Source of the DNA: VXOZ01 sp965220045
GTDB lineage: Bacteria > Chloroflexota > UBA11872 > VXOZ01
NCBI GenBank assembly: GCA_965220045.1
Contig: OZ244803.1
Span: 2,170,001-2,234,000 of the forward strand
Length of the DNA stretch: 64,000 nt
Direction of reading: 5' to 3'
In this document: positions 16,278-24,957 of the stretch, piece after piece
Layout: each line of letters begins with the position of its first letter
Position numbering within the stretch: position 1 is the stretch's first letter
Notes under the pieces: generated by a model
Database searches by the model: none
The model's input: the letters and a program-made list of their open reading frames with translations, nothing else
Told to the model about the DNA's origin: nothing
Translations under genes and position numbers: made by a program

Positions 16278-16433
16278 CGATTGACACCGTTCCCCCTGAG
16301 CCTGCACGAAAGCAAACAGAGAGAGTTAGAGCGACCTGCGCCTAACAACCATAGGCAGCTCTACCCTTAGGCCAGCCTTGGCTTGGCAGCGCTGCTCCAA
16401 GGGGTTGAATTAGACGTAGCGGACTAGCCTGAG

Positions 16434-17108
16434 GTGTGCAGTGAATCCAATCCGAAAACACAGCCTGGTAGGTCTCAACTGAATACGAAGCCACAGTCAG
16501 AGCCGGCGGCAACCAGGCCGGTCGTCAACATGGTAGGCGATAGGGTCGCGCTGGGACCATTGCGCAAGGACCTGGTGCCAACCTACACGCGGTGGTACAA
16601 CGACTTCCAAACGCTGCGCACGCTTGACACAATCCCAGGGCCGCTTACGAATGAGCAAGACGAGCGGCAGCATGAGCGCTTGGTTGCGCTCAGCCAGACC
16701 CAAGCCTCCTTCACGGTCTACGAGCGATCGAGTTGCCGACCCATCGGCAGTGCCGGCCTCCTCGAGATCGATTACCGCAACCGCACCGCCGAGCTGGCCC
16801 TCGCCATTGCCGAACCGGACGCTCGCGGCAAAGGCTACGGCACGGAAACAACGCAACTCGTCGTTGACTATGCGTTTACGGCCTTGGGCTTGCACAACGT
16901 GATGCTAACGGTGTTTGAGTTCAATTTGGCCGGCATTCGCGTCTACACGAAGGTCGGCTTCAAGGAGTTCGGCCGCCGCCGCGAGAGCATCTTCATGGGC
17001 GGCAAGCTGTGGGACATCATCCTCATGGAATGCTTGTCCACAGAGTGGGAGCCCGAGCCCGGTGCTGGCGCAGGTCTTCAAGCCGGACGAACCCCGGTAG
17101 CTCGTTGA
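16434..17108 (+). CDS. GNAT N-acetyltransferase, array copy 2
   Basis: This is a 224-residue copy with ARGKGYGTE and the shared C-terminal pattern GFKEFGRRRES-x-FMGGK. The GTG at 16434 opens the frame. Alignment with copies 3-5 suggests that translation may really begin near codon 16, where a CTG (16479) occupies the position of their starts, preceded by GGTAGG. The C-terminus differs from the other copies after EWEPEPG (GAGAGLQAGRTP). Copies 3 and 4 have GPSPVLAAVFKPDEPR there. Another phase restores SPVLAQVFKPDEPR, so a late frameshift near 17055 has changed the last residues. Confidence 0.78.
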   Translation: MCSESNPKTQPGRSQLNTKPQSEPAATRPVVNMVGDRVALGPLRKDLVPTYTRWYNDFQTLRTLDTIPGPLTNEQDERQHERLVALSQTQASFTVYERSSCRPIGSAGLLEIDYRNRTAELALAIAEPDARGKGYGTETTQLVVDYAFTALGLHNVMLTVFEFNLAGIRVYTKVGFKEFGRRRESIFMGGKLWDIILMECLSTEWEPEPGAGAGLQAGRTPVAR

Positions 17109-17127
17109 ATGCAGAAGTGACGGCTTC

Positions 17128-17275
17128 CGTTCGCCCTGAGCACTTCGACAAGCTCAGTACAGGCTTGTCGAAGGGTGAACCATCGCAAAGAAGTGTTCGC
17201 CTAGACGCACATCATCGTTCATGCCTCGACAGGGGCTCTGCGCAGCCGGCTGCGCGCAGCCCTCAGCATGAACGG
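17128..17275. repeat. Dispersed palindromic repeats between GNAT copies 2 and 3
   Basis: Two elements lie here. At 17128-17180 CGTTCGCCCTGAGCACTTCG pairs with the reversed CTTGTCGAAGGGTGAAC. At 17218-17275 GTTCATGCCTCGACAGGGGC pairs with CCCTCAGCATGAACGG around a GCGCAGCCGGCTGCGCG core. They match the dispersed repeat family of the window. Confidence 0.75.
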
Positions 17276-17351
17276 CGCATGCACGACCGAAGTGAAAGAA
17301 ACTGAAACGCAATCTTCAACCGCTCTGTACAAGGATGCAGGTAGTTCTCAA

Positions 17352-17984
17352 ATGGATGCAAAGCCAGAGAGCAAGTCACCGGGAACCCCATCGCCGATCT
17401 TCAATATCGTCGGGGAGAAAGTGGCCCTCGGCCCCCTGCGCAAGGATCTGGTGCCTACCTATTTGCGCTGGTTCAACGACTACGGCACCATGCGTACGCT
17501 GGGCATAATGCCGGTGCCGCTGACCTTGGAACAAGAAGAAAAGTGGTACGAGAATGCAATCTCTCGCAGGGACACGGATATTGCCTTTACAATCTATGAA
17601 AAGGCCACCGAGCGGCCCATTGGTAACGTTGATTTCCATGAAATCGATCACCGCAACCGCACTGCCGAATTCGGCATTGCCATCGGTGAGCCGGACGCAC
17701 GCGGCAAGGGCTATGGCACGGAAGCAACCCAACTCATGCTCGACTACGCGTTCACGGCGCTGGGCCTGCACAACGTGATGCTGCTGGTATTCGCCTATAA
17801 TCTCGCCGGTATCCGCGCGTACTCCAATGCCGGTTTCAGACAATTCGGCCGCCGCCGCGAGAGCAAATTCATGGGCGGCAAGTATTGGGACGTGATTCAC
17901 ATGGAATGCCTTGCCACTGAATGGGGCCCAAGCCCCGTGCTCGCTGCAGTATTCAAGCCGGACGAGCCGCGCCCGATCGCATAG
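17352..17984 (+). CDS. GNAT N-acetyltransferase, array copy 3
   Basis: This 210-residue copy is taken from ATG 17352, which lines up with the start of copy 4. An in-frame ATG at 17268 would add 28 residues that have no counterpart and fall in a dispersed repeat. Motifs are EQEEKWYENAISRRDTDIAF, DHRNRTAEFGIAIGEPDARGKGYGTEATQ and GRRRESKFMGGKYWDVIHM. It is very similar to copy 4, so these two are the youngest duplicates. It would be a cytoplasmic acetyl-CoA-dependent N-acetyltransferase of unknown substrate. Confidence 0.85.
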   Translation: MDAKPESKSPGTPSPIFNIVGEKVALGPLRKDLVPTYLRWFNDYGTMRTLGIMPVPLTLEQEEKWYENAISRRDTDIAFTIYEKATERPIGNVDFHEIDHRNRTAEFGIAIGEPDARGKGYGTEATQLMLDYAFTALGLHNVMLLVFAYNLAGIRAYSNAGFRQFGRRRESKFMGGKYWDVIHMECLATEWGPSPVLAAVFKPDEPRPIA

Positions 17985-18189
17985 CAGCCATCACCCGTTG
18001 CCCATCGACAGGCTCAGAGCAAGACCCGACAATGTGGAACATCGCAGGTCGCTCCCAGCCCATCAGACGACGAAGTATAGACATTCGAAAGACAAGCACA
18101 ATTGGTTCGAGCGGCACTATCAAGCCCACAGCAAGAAGACGGTGGAGCTCAATGCGACCGGTCAAACCAAGAACACAGGAAGGTTACAA

Positions 18190-18813
18190 GTGAGCACAAA
18201 ACCGCAAGATGACTCACCCGAATCCACGCCGCCAATCTTCAACATCGTTGGCGAGAACGTGGCCCTCGGCCCCCTGCGCAAAGACCTGGTCCCTCTCTAC
18301 ACGCGCTGGTTCAATGACTTTGGCACCCTGCGCACGCTAGGCGCGATGCCCGTGCCGCTTACCTTGGAACAGGAAGAAAAGTGGTACGAACGCGCGATCT
18401 CGCGCGGCGACACCGACATAGCCTTCACAATCTATGCAAAGGCCGACGAGCGTCCCATCGGCAACACCGGCCTTCACGAGATCGATCACCGCAACCGCAC
18501 TGCCCTCTTCGGCATCACGATTGGCGAACCGGACGCCCGCGGCAAGGGCTACGGCACCGAAGCCACCCAACTCATGCTCGACTTCGCCTTCACGGTGCAG
18601 GGCCTCCACAACGTCATGCTCCACGTCCACGAATACAACCTTGCCGGCATCCGCGCCTACACAAAGGCCGGCTTCAAGGAGTTCGGCCGCCGCCGCGAAT
18701 GCCACTTCATGGGCGGCAAGTACTGGGACCTAATCCACATGGAGTGCCTGGCCTCCGAGTGGGGGCCTAGCCCCGTGCTGGCCGCAGTCTTCAAGCCGGA
18801 CGAGCCGCGGTAG
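18190..18813 (+). CDS. GNAT N-acetyltransferase, array copy 4
   Basis: This 207-residue copy is taken from GTG 18190, which follows AGGAAGG at a good distance. The longer open frame from 17911 overlaps copy 3 and is not needed. The acetyl-CoA loop RGKGYG is at residues 117-122. The whole protein aligns with copy 3 without gaps, differing mainly at the substrate side (for example HVHEYNLAG for LVFAYNLAG). Confidence 0.86.
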   Translation: MSTKPQDDSPESTPPIFNIVGENVALGPLRKDLVPLYTRWFNDFGTLRTLGAMPVPLTLEQEEKWYERAISRGDTDIAFTIYAKADERPIGNTGLHEIDHRNRTALFGITIGEPDARGKGYGTEATQLMLDFAFTVQGLHNVMLHVHEYNLAGIRAYTKAGFKEFGRRRECHFMGGKYWDLIHMECLASEWGPSPVLAAVFKPDEPR

Positions 18814-18837
18814 TTCTTGTATGTAGAAGTAACGGCT

Positions 18838-19042
18838 TCCGTTCGCCCTGAGCCTGTCGCAGGGTCTCCCTGAGCCTGTCGAAGGGTCAACTGCGAAAGT
18901 GCGATCTCGTCTAGCCCCTTTCCGCAATTCATGCTTCGACAAGGGCGTCACGAAGCCCACTCAGCACGAACGGGAATGGGGTTCCTGTACTCGAGCCAAT
19001 AGCCGTTCGCCCTGAGCCTGTCGAAGGGTCTCCCCGAGCCTG
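18838..19042. repeat. Dispersed repeats between GNAT copies 4 and 5
   Basis: Several copies of the GTTCGCCCTGAGCCTGTCG unit occur at about 18839-18888 (twice) and 19003-19042. An inverted relative ending CTCAGCACGAACGG lies at 18930-18972. The possible TTG start of copy 5 lies in the last unit. Confidence 0.75.
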
Positions 19043-19690
19043 TTGCAAGTCGAGCCGAGCAGATCACTGATAACTACCAATTCAAATGCGGAGCCACCAG
19101 TGCCACAGCCCGTAGTCAACATCGCGGGCGAGCAAGTAGCGCTCGGTCCCATGTGCAAGGACCTGATCCCTGCCTACGTGCGCTGGTACAACAACCTGCA
19201 CATGCTGCGCTCGCTCGGCGACATTCCGCAGCCGCTGACACCGGCACAGAAAGAGCAATGGTACCAAAACGCCAATAAAGCCAGTGGCTCGAATATCACC
19301 TTCACGATATACGAGCACGAAACCGCACGTCCTATCGGGATAACCGGCCTCTATGGAGTCGATCACCGAAACCGCACCGCCGAATTCGCGTTCACGATTG
19401 CCGAGCCGGACGCCCGCGGCCAGGGCTTCGGCACGGAGGCAACACGACTGATGCTCGACTACGCGTTCACGGTGCTGGGTCTGCACAACGTGATGCTGCG
19501 GGTTTTCTTCTTCAATGTCGCCGGCATCCGCACCTACACGAGAGCCGGCTTCAAGGAGTTTGGCCGCCGCCGTGAATGCTACGAGATGGGCGGCAAGAGC
19601 TGGGACGTGATCTACATGGAGTGCTTGGCCTCAGAATGGGGTCCAAGCCCGCTGCTGGCTCAGGTCTTCAAGCCGGACGCATCGCGGTAG
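19043..19690 (+). CDS. GNAT N-acetyltransferase, array copy 5
   Basis: This 215-residue copy has ARGQGFGTEATRLMLDYAFTVLGLHNVML and GRRRECYEMGGKSWDVIYMECLASEWGPSP. The frame opens with TTG 19043 inside a dispersed repeat. By alignment the true start is nearer residue 9-20, but no ATG or GTG with a ribosome site is evident, so the start is uncertain. The loop GQGFG replaces GKGYG, a conservative change. It closes the five-gene array; the next 467 nt carry only repeats. Confidence 0.8.
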   Translation: MQVEPSRSLITTNSNAEPPVPQPVVNIAGEQVALGPMCKDLIPAYVRWYNNLHMLRSLGDIPQPLTPAQKEQWYQNANKASGSNITFTIYEHETARPIGITGLYGVDHRNRTAEFAFTIAEPDARGQGFGTEATRLMLDYAFTVLGLHNVMLRVFFFNVAGIRTYTRAGFKEFGRRRECYEMGGKSWDVIYMECLASEWGPSPLLAQVFKPDASR

Positions 19691-20157
19691 TTCAGCCAAG
19701 CAGTAGCTCTCGTTCGTCAGGGCCCGACCCAGACTAGCACCCAAGGCGGTTGCTCTCTGTCACTCCGGCGAAAAGCCTGCCCCGTACTCGATACGGGGCC
19801 GGAGTCTAGGGCCCACGGAGAAGCTAGATTCCCGCTTGCGCGGGATTGACCATTTCTAGGATTCAGCCAAGTCCCTTTCTTCTACGGGATTGTGTGATTT
19901 AGCCGAGAATCCATTATTTGGGCCGTTCGAAGGGGTTCCCCTCCCAAATCGGTGAATTAGCGGGAGAAGTTTAGGGGTCCAGTTGTCGGTGTACCCAGCG
20001 AAAGTCCTTTGAGAATGAAACCGTTTGCCCTGAGCCTGCCAAAGGGCAAACCGTGAAGACAACATAGTCCCAGCACCCTCAGTCCGCTCATACTTCGACG
20101 AGCTCAGCACGAACGGACTGAGGGCGCTATTTTGGAAACTCGAGCCATATTTTGCAA
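19691..20157. repeat. Gene-free gap rich in dispersed repeats
   Basis: There is no convincing gene. At 19761-19806 a 46-nt unit containing GCCCCGTACTCGATACGGGGC is present. Its reverse complement occurs at 36638-36683. A TTCCCGCTTGCGCGGGA element follows at about 19829. CTGAGCCTGCCAAAGGGC lies at about 20030 and an inverted copy at 20092-20118. Confidence 0.7.
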
Positions 20158-20943
20158 TTAAGACATGCCCAAGCGCTTCTCCAGGAATTCACGGTTGTAC
20201 ACCGCCGCAGCCCGCGCATCGTCGCCGGTGGCGGTCTCCAGCACCAGCCAGCCGTCGTAGTCGATGGCGTCGATTGCCGCAAAGATTGCGTCCCAGTCCA
20301 GCGGCCCGTCGCCCATGAGCGGGATGCGGTCCGGTTCTTTGGTATGGATTTGGGAGACCAATTCGCCGAGCGCCCGGAGATCTGCAGCGGGATCAAACCC
20401 CTGCGTGTGGGCGTTGCCAACGTCGAAGTAGACGCCGATCTGCGGCGAATCAATGGCGGCGACCAAGCGGCGGAAGCGCTCCACCGACTGCGGATGCGTG
20501 CGGCCCACGCTTTCCGGCGCCATCACCACGCCCGCGCGTTCCGCTGCGGGCATGATCTCGCTGAAAGCATCCACCCAACGGGCAAACGACTCGTCATAGG
20601 GCTGCTCGGGCGGAGCGTCCATGGCGCAGAGTATGAGACGTGCATCCAGGTAGTCTGCGGCCGCAATCGTCTCCGTGGCCACACGGACGCCCTGCGCCCG
20701 CGCGGCGGCATCGCCCGTCAGCATCACGCCCAAATTGCCGACGCACAGCGAGCAAACTGCCACGCCCGTTTCGGAGGTCTGCGCTTTCAGCAGATCCCAA
20801 CCGGCGCGATCGGCAAGTACATTCCCTGCCGGGTCGCGGGCGCTGATGGAGAACTCCACGCCCGCAAAACCCAATTCCGCCGCCAACGGCAAGGCATCCC
20901 CGCCGTCCACGCCGATTGAACCCGTACGTGTGCCGATTCTCAT
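20158..20943 (-). CDS. Sugar phosphate isomerase/epimerase (xylose isomerase-like TIM barrel)
   Basis: This 261-residue AP-endonuclease-2/xylose-isomerase fold protein starts MRIGTRTGSI. Barrel-strand motifs carry metal-ligand candidates: MAPESVGRTHP (Glu), GVYFDVGNAHTQG (Asp, His), SQIHTKEPDR (His) and WLVLETATGD (Glu). Such enzymes isomerise or epimerise keto sugars or inositol derivatives. The ATG lies 2 nt after the stop of the Gfo/Idh/MocA gene, so both are translated from one operon and probably act on the same sugar, as oxidoreductase and isomerase. Confidence 0.85.
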   Translation of the reverse strand: MRIGTRTGSIGVDGGDALPLAAELGFAGVEFSISARDPAGNVLADRAGWDLLKAQTSETGVAVCSLCVGNLGVMLTGDAAARAQGVRVATETIAAADYLDARLILCAMDAPPEQPYDESFARWVDAFSEIMPAAERAGVVMAPESVGRTHPQSVERFRRLVAAIDSPQIGVYFDVGNAHTQGFDPAADLRALGELVSQIHTKEPDRIPLMGDGPLDWDAIFAAIDAIDYDGWLVLETATGDDARAAAVYNREFLEKRLGMS

Positions 20944-20945
20944 TG

Positions 20946-21977
20946 CTAAACCACTTCCAGGTCGTCGGTGAGACGCACCTCGCGCCGCAACTCCGCCGAC
21001 TTCTGGGCGGCATACGTGAAGGCAAACGACCGCAGCGAGTCGGAGTAGGGCGACAGGATTCCATCCTGTGTGTTGTTTGCCACGGCGTTCACGAATGTCT
21101 GGTTGAGCAGGAGGTTGGAATCCTGATCGGACGTGATGGTCTCCGGCTCCTGTCCCGTACGCAATACCGTCGTGCTATCGAATCCTACGGTCACGGTCAG
21201 GTCTTTCGCGAGAATGTGGACCACGTTGGTGATGTTTGGCGGTACGCCGGCATCTGCCGCGGGCGAGTTGCCGATCATGCCCACCGCCCGGTTCTTGAAG
21301 CGCACGGTCACCGCGTTCACGTCAAAGATGTTCAGGTTCGGCACGTCCGTGAGCAACACAGTATCGCCGGCGGCGTAGAAGGTGTCCGGTTCACCCACGA
21401 AGTAGCGCACCAGGTCGATACCGTGCGTGTGCTGCTCGATGAGCATGCCGCCGGATTGCTCCTGCACCCGCCACCACGGCGTGCCCGGCAACTGGCCCCA
21501 GCGCACGGCAATGACCATGCCAATCGTCACCCCTTCCAACAGCGCGCGCGTTTGACCGATAGATGGCGCATACCGCATCTGGTAGCCGACGGAATTCACT
21601 ATCCCCTTCTCTTCAATGTGGGCCGCAATCTCCTTAGCTACGGAAAGCTCGAGAGCGATGGGCTTCTCAATCAAGACCGCCTTGCCGGCCGCAATCACGT
21701 CATGGTCGATCTGACCGTGCGCAAACGTGGGCAAGGAAATGTAGACCGCATCCATTTCCACGGCGTCGAGCATCGCCCGGTGATCGGAAAAGAGCCCCGG
21801 CTGGATGGGACTGGCCCCATCGGGCAAAGAGCCATTGATCGTGTCCACGGCTCCCGCGCAGCGCGGTTCATCAATATCGCTTAGACCTACAATTTCCGCA
21901 TCAGGAATCTGAACCAGGTCGCGCACCTCACGCACGGACCGCCCGCCAACGCCAATGATGCCAATTCTCACTGCCAC
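20946..21977 (-). CDS. Gfo/Idh/MocA family oxidoreductase
   Basis: This 343-residue NAD(P)-dependent dehydrogenase has a Rossmann start VRIGIIGVGGRSV at residues 3-15, a VYISLPTFAHGQ strand, the family EKP motif (Glu104-Lys105-Pro106) and VNSVGYQMRYAP. The GTG start at 21977 follows GGGAG. The family oxidises or reduces sugars, inositols or amino sugars. It is the promoter-proximal gene of a two-gene operon with the isomerase. Confidence 0.88.
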   Translation of the reverse strand: MAVRIGIIGVGGRSVREVRDLVQIPDAEIVGLSDIDEPRCAGAVDTINGSLPDGASPIQPGLFSDHRAMLDAVEMDAVYISLPTFAHGQIDHDVIAAGKAVLIEKPIALELSVAKEIAAHIEEKGIVNSVGYQMRYAPSIGQTRALLEGVTIGMVIAVRWGQLPGTPWWRVQEQSGGMLIEQHTHGIDLVRYFVGEPDTFYAAGDTVLLTDVPNLNIFDVNAVTVRFKNRAVGMIGNSPAADAGVPPNITNVVHILAKDLTVTVGFDSTTVLRTGQEPETITSDQDSNLLLNQTFVNAVANNTQDGILSPYSDSLRSFAFTYAAQKSAELRREVRLTDDLEVV

Positions 21978-22372
21978 GGCAACTTACTCCCTTCAATGGT
22001 GCGCTCGCTTCGCTAGCGCGGATGAGCCGGCGCCACGTGCGCCGGCCGCTTCTCAGCCTATTGTACGTGGCACCGGATGAAACACAAAATCGCCGCATGC
22101 AAGTGAATGCTCCTGGGGTCTCTTGCCCTCGAGCCGAAGGGTAGCTACCTGTAATCAGGGAGACTTCTGTGCCCGTCATTCCTGCTTTCGCCAAATTCCG
22201 GAATGTTCTGAGGCGGCGCTATGGGTAATGGTCATGCCTACTCATTGCAATCCCGTCCATCCCCACAACAGGTCTCGTGAAGGTCCGCGCAGCCTGCGAA
22301 GGCACTTTGTCGCACCGTTTGGCGCAGACTATACTAGGCCGTAAGAAGCCTGAAGCCACAGGAGTTCCATTC
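21978..22372. other. Divergent intergenic region with hairpin
   Basis: This 395-nt gap separates the - strand oxidoreductase operon from the + strand aldolase. An eight-base-pair hairpin (GCCGGCGC, loop CACGT, GCGCCGGC at 22026-22046) lies about 50 nt upstream of the oxidoreductase start. Around 22173 there is a degenerate CATTCCTGCTTTCGCC copy of the dispersed palindrome. I see no gene and no clear promoter. Confidence 0.5.
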
Positions 22373-23308
22373 ATGCAATTGACCGGCATCTATCCACCGC
22401 TTGCCACGCCTTTTGTCAACCAAGATCTGGCACTGGACCTCCTTGCGGAAAACGTCAGGAAGCTCGCGCCTACCGGTCTGACAGGATTCGTCGCACTGGG
22501 CTCCAACGGCGAATTGCCCGCTCTTACGGAAACCGAAAAGCTGCAAGTCCTCGAAACCGTTGTGTCAAGCGCCTTTGAGGAATCTCAAGTGATCGTTGGC
22601 GTAGGCTATGAGTCGACGAAACAGGCGTTAGCCTTCATCGAAGCGGCGGCTGCGCGCGGCGCCCACGCCGCTTTAGTGCTGCCGCCTTCCTACTATAAGT
22701 CTGCATTGACTCCGGACACCCTGCGCGCCTATTACACCGCCCTGGCAGACCGCGCCGACCTGCCGCTCCTGATCTACAACATGCCTGCCAACACCGGCAT
22801 CAACGTTGGGCCCGACGTTATTGTCCCTCTGGCGCAGCATCCGCGCATCATCGGCTTGAAGGACAGCTCCGGCAACATCGTGCAGATCACCGAAGTCATC
22901 CGGCAAACGCAAGACGAAGACTTTGCGGTCATGGCGGGATCGGCGAGCTTTCTCTTCACGTCCCTCTGCGTGGGCGCCTCCGGCGGCGTGGCTGCGCTGG
23001 CGAATCTTGCGCCGCGTGAGTGCGTGCAGCTATTCGCACACTTCCGGCGGGGCGAGATGGACAGGGCGCGGGAACTTCAGTACCGGCTGATGGCGCCCAA
23101 TGCCGCTGTTACGACCCGATTCGGTGTCGCCGGGCTCAAAGCCGCGATGACCCTCTGCGGTTACCAGGGCGGCGCACCCCGCCACCCGCTTACGCCGCTG
23201 CCGGCCGCACAGCATGAAACCGTGCGCTCCATCCTTGCCGAGGCTCGCCTGCTTCCTGAAGACGCCAGGCCCCATGCCTTTGCCGGTAGCGCTGCCGCTG
23301 AGCGCTGA
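22373..23308 (+). CDS. DapA-family aldolase/lyase (4-hydroxy-2-oxoglutarate aldolase-like)
   Basis: This 311-residue class I aldolase of the dihydrodipicolinate synthase family has GSNGELPALTETE, LLIYNMPANTG with Tyr135, and IIGLKDSSGN with the Schiff-base Lys163. The SNGE substrate loop resembles 4-hydroxy-2-oxoglutarate or keto-deoxy-sugar-acid aldolases more than true DapA (usually TTGE). ATG 22373 follows CAGGAG. The context of sugar isomerase, oxidoreductase and dehydratase genes suggests cleavage of a 2-keto-3-deoxy sugar acid (inference). Confidence 0.85.
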   Translation: MQLTGIYPPLATPFVNQDLALDLLAENVRKLAPTGLTGFVALGSNGELPALTETEKLQVLETVVSSAFEESQVIVGVGYESTKQALAFIEAAAARGAHAALVLPPSYYKSALTPDTLRAYYTALADRADLPLLIYNMPANTGINVGPDVIVPLAQHPRIIGLKDSSGNIVQITEVIRQTQDEDFAVMAGSASFLFTSLCVGASGGVAALANLAPRECVQLFAHFRRGEMDRARELQYRLMAPNAAVTTRFGVAGLKAAMTLCGYQGGAPRHPLTPLPAAQHETVRSILAEARLLPEDARPHAFAGSAAAER

Positions 23309-23496
23309 ACAGCCTCGCTTGCAGCAATGTGAACGGAAGAGCCAGTGACTATGAGCAATCACACTAAGCCCGGCAAACTGCTTCACAGCGGCGCTCCGAC
23401 CTACTCTTTAGTCTGCAAGAAATCACGGTCCTCGCTGCCGGATATGTGATTGTGGCACAGTAAACCAGCTTTTTGCTGCTTTTTCTGTGAATTTAC

Positions 23497-23526
23497 TTGA
23501 CTAATTGCTACAAAGAGTTTTATAAT
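23497..23526 (+). promoter_or_regulatory. Sigma70-type promoter for PspC-domain gene
   Basis: TTGACT (23497-23502) and TATAAT (23521-23526) are separated by 18 nt, in a T-rich stretch 45 nt upstream of the ATG at 23572. It is the best consensus promoter in the window and implies solid expression of the membrane protein gene. Confidence 0.8.
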
Positions 23527-23571
23527 CCTAAAGAGCATGTTTAGACTTGACGCACCGAGGAGGAGTGAGCG

Positions 23572-24732
23572 ATGGCTGAGACGGTAGAACCCGCCGTGCG
23601 GCGCCTCATGCGGAGCCGGTCCGATCGTACGTTGGCCGGAGTCTGTGGGGGCCTCGCGGACTACATTGACTGGGACCCCACCATCGTTCGTCTGCTCTGG
23701 ATACTGGCAGTCTTTCTCACCAGCGGCATGGCAGTACTCGCATACATTGTGCTTTGGATCGTCATGCCGGAGTCACCGTCTTTCACCAATGCAGACGTAG
23801 AATTCGCGCACGGTAAACGCCTCACGCGCAGCCGGGACGAGCGCATGCTTGCGGGTGTGTGCGGCGGCCTTGCCGAATTTCTGAGCATGGACATTACGCT
23901 CATGCGCGTGCTCTGGGTCGTCGCCACCTTCATCAGTGGCGGCGTCACGCTCATCGCCTACCCCATTTTCTGGCTGGTCATGCCGGAAAGCGGACGGATT
24001 ACGTCGGCCGCCGACGATACCTTCAAAGACGTCGCGGAACGCGTTGACCCGGTTGTTGAACGGATCGGCGACCGTGTGCGCGAGACGTTCAATCGAGAAC
24101 CGCGCGCTGCCGATCCCGCCGCTGCCAAGCGTGCCCAAGAACAGGAACTGGAGAACGAAATTCTCGGCATCAGCGAGGAGGACCTGGAAGGTGAGCAGCG
24201 CCAAGCTGTTGCAAAACCGACGGTCAAAGCGAAGCACCGCTGGTTGCCCCTGCTTGGAGCCGGACTGATCACTGTGGGCCTCATTGTGCTCTCCGACAAC
24301 GTTGACTGGGTGTGGTTCTCCCCCGAGTCGCTGGTTATCCTCGTCATTGGCGCACTCCTGCTCTTCTACCGCAGCGGCGAAGGGCCGCGGGCGGCGTGGC
24401 GCACCTGGGTCGGCGGGGGTTTGGTACTCCTTAGCCTTCTTTCGCTGTTGGACAGCCTGAACGTCTTCTGGTTTTCGGAAGGAATTCTCGGCGTTTTCCT
24501 TATCATTGGAATCGGCCTTGTGATGCTCCTTCACAGAAAGCGGACGATACCCCGACCGGCGTGGCGCACCTGGGTCGGTGGGGGTTTGGTAGCCTTTGGC
24601 GGACTAATCCTCATCGATAACTACATGCCCTCGTTTGTGTCCGATCTCACCTGGCCGATGGCCCTGATCGGCCTGGGCGCACTACTCCTGTGGCAGTGGA
24701 GCCGTCGCAGAGAAGCCAGCAACGGAAGCTGA
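23572..24732 (+). CDS. Membrane protein with two PspC domains
   Basis: This 386-residue protein has two successive PspC domains: residues about 10-66 (RSRSDRTLAGVCGGLADYI and VMPES) and 82-140 (RSRDERMLAGVCGGLAEFL and VMPES). An acidic linker to about 215 follows, then a C-terminal part with four to five helices and an internal duplication of AWRTWVGGGLV. PspC-type proteins sense or respond to envelope stress, and the C-terminal part resembles LiaF-like or DUF5668 helices. ATG 23572 follows GAGGAGGAG. It is transcribed alone, between a consensus promoter and a strong terminator. Confidence 0.85.
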   Translation: MAETVEPAVRRLMRSRSDRTLAGVCGGLADYIDWDPTIVRLLWILAVFLTSGMAVLAYIVLWIVMPESPSFTNADVEFAHGKRLTRSRDERMLAGVCGGLAEFLSMDITLMRVLWVVATFISGGVTLIAYPIFWLVMPESGRITSAADDTFKDVAERVDPVVERIGDRVRETFNREPRAADPAAAKRAQEQELENEILGISEEDLEGEQRQAVAKPTVKAKHRWLPLLGAGLITVGLIVLSDNVDWVWFSPESLVILVIGALLLFYRSGEGPRAAWRTWVGGGLVLLSLLSLLDSLNVFWFSEGILGVFLIIGIGLVMLLHRKRTIPRPAWRTWVGGGLVAFGGLILIDNYMPSFVSDLTWPMALIGLGALLLWQWSRRREASNGS

Positions 24733-24756
24733 CGAATTGACCGCGGAAAAACAAAG

Positions 24757-24793
24757 AGGAGGCGGGCAGCATGGGGACTGCCCGCCTCCTTTC
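24757..24793 (+). terminator. Rho-independent terminator after PspC gene
   Basis: A perfect 13-bp stem (AGGAGGCGGGCAG at 24757-24769 with 24778-24790) and an eight-base loop are followed by TTTCTCT. It begins 25 nt after the stop codon. Confidence 0.82.
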
Positions 24794-24957
24794 TCTATCC
24801 TGCAATGCGAGTCGCCACTAGCCTGCAATGTGCGCCCTGTGCACGTGGCTCGCGAGCCAGTGTATTGATAGGCCGCTTGTCTATGTGCTTGACACACGCC
24901 GGTGCATCGGCAATAGTTGTTGTCAAAGCAACCAAGCCCAAATTGGGGAGGATCCAC

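Noticed and set aside
23538..23551. The same 14-mer TGTTTAGACTTGAC near the pspC promoter and at 59668-59681
   Set aside because: Several 14-base matches are expected by chance in 64 kb, and no other context is shared.
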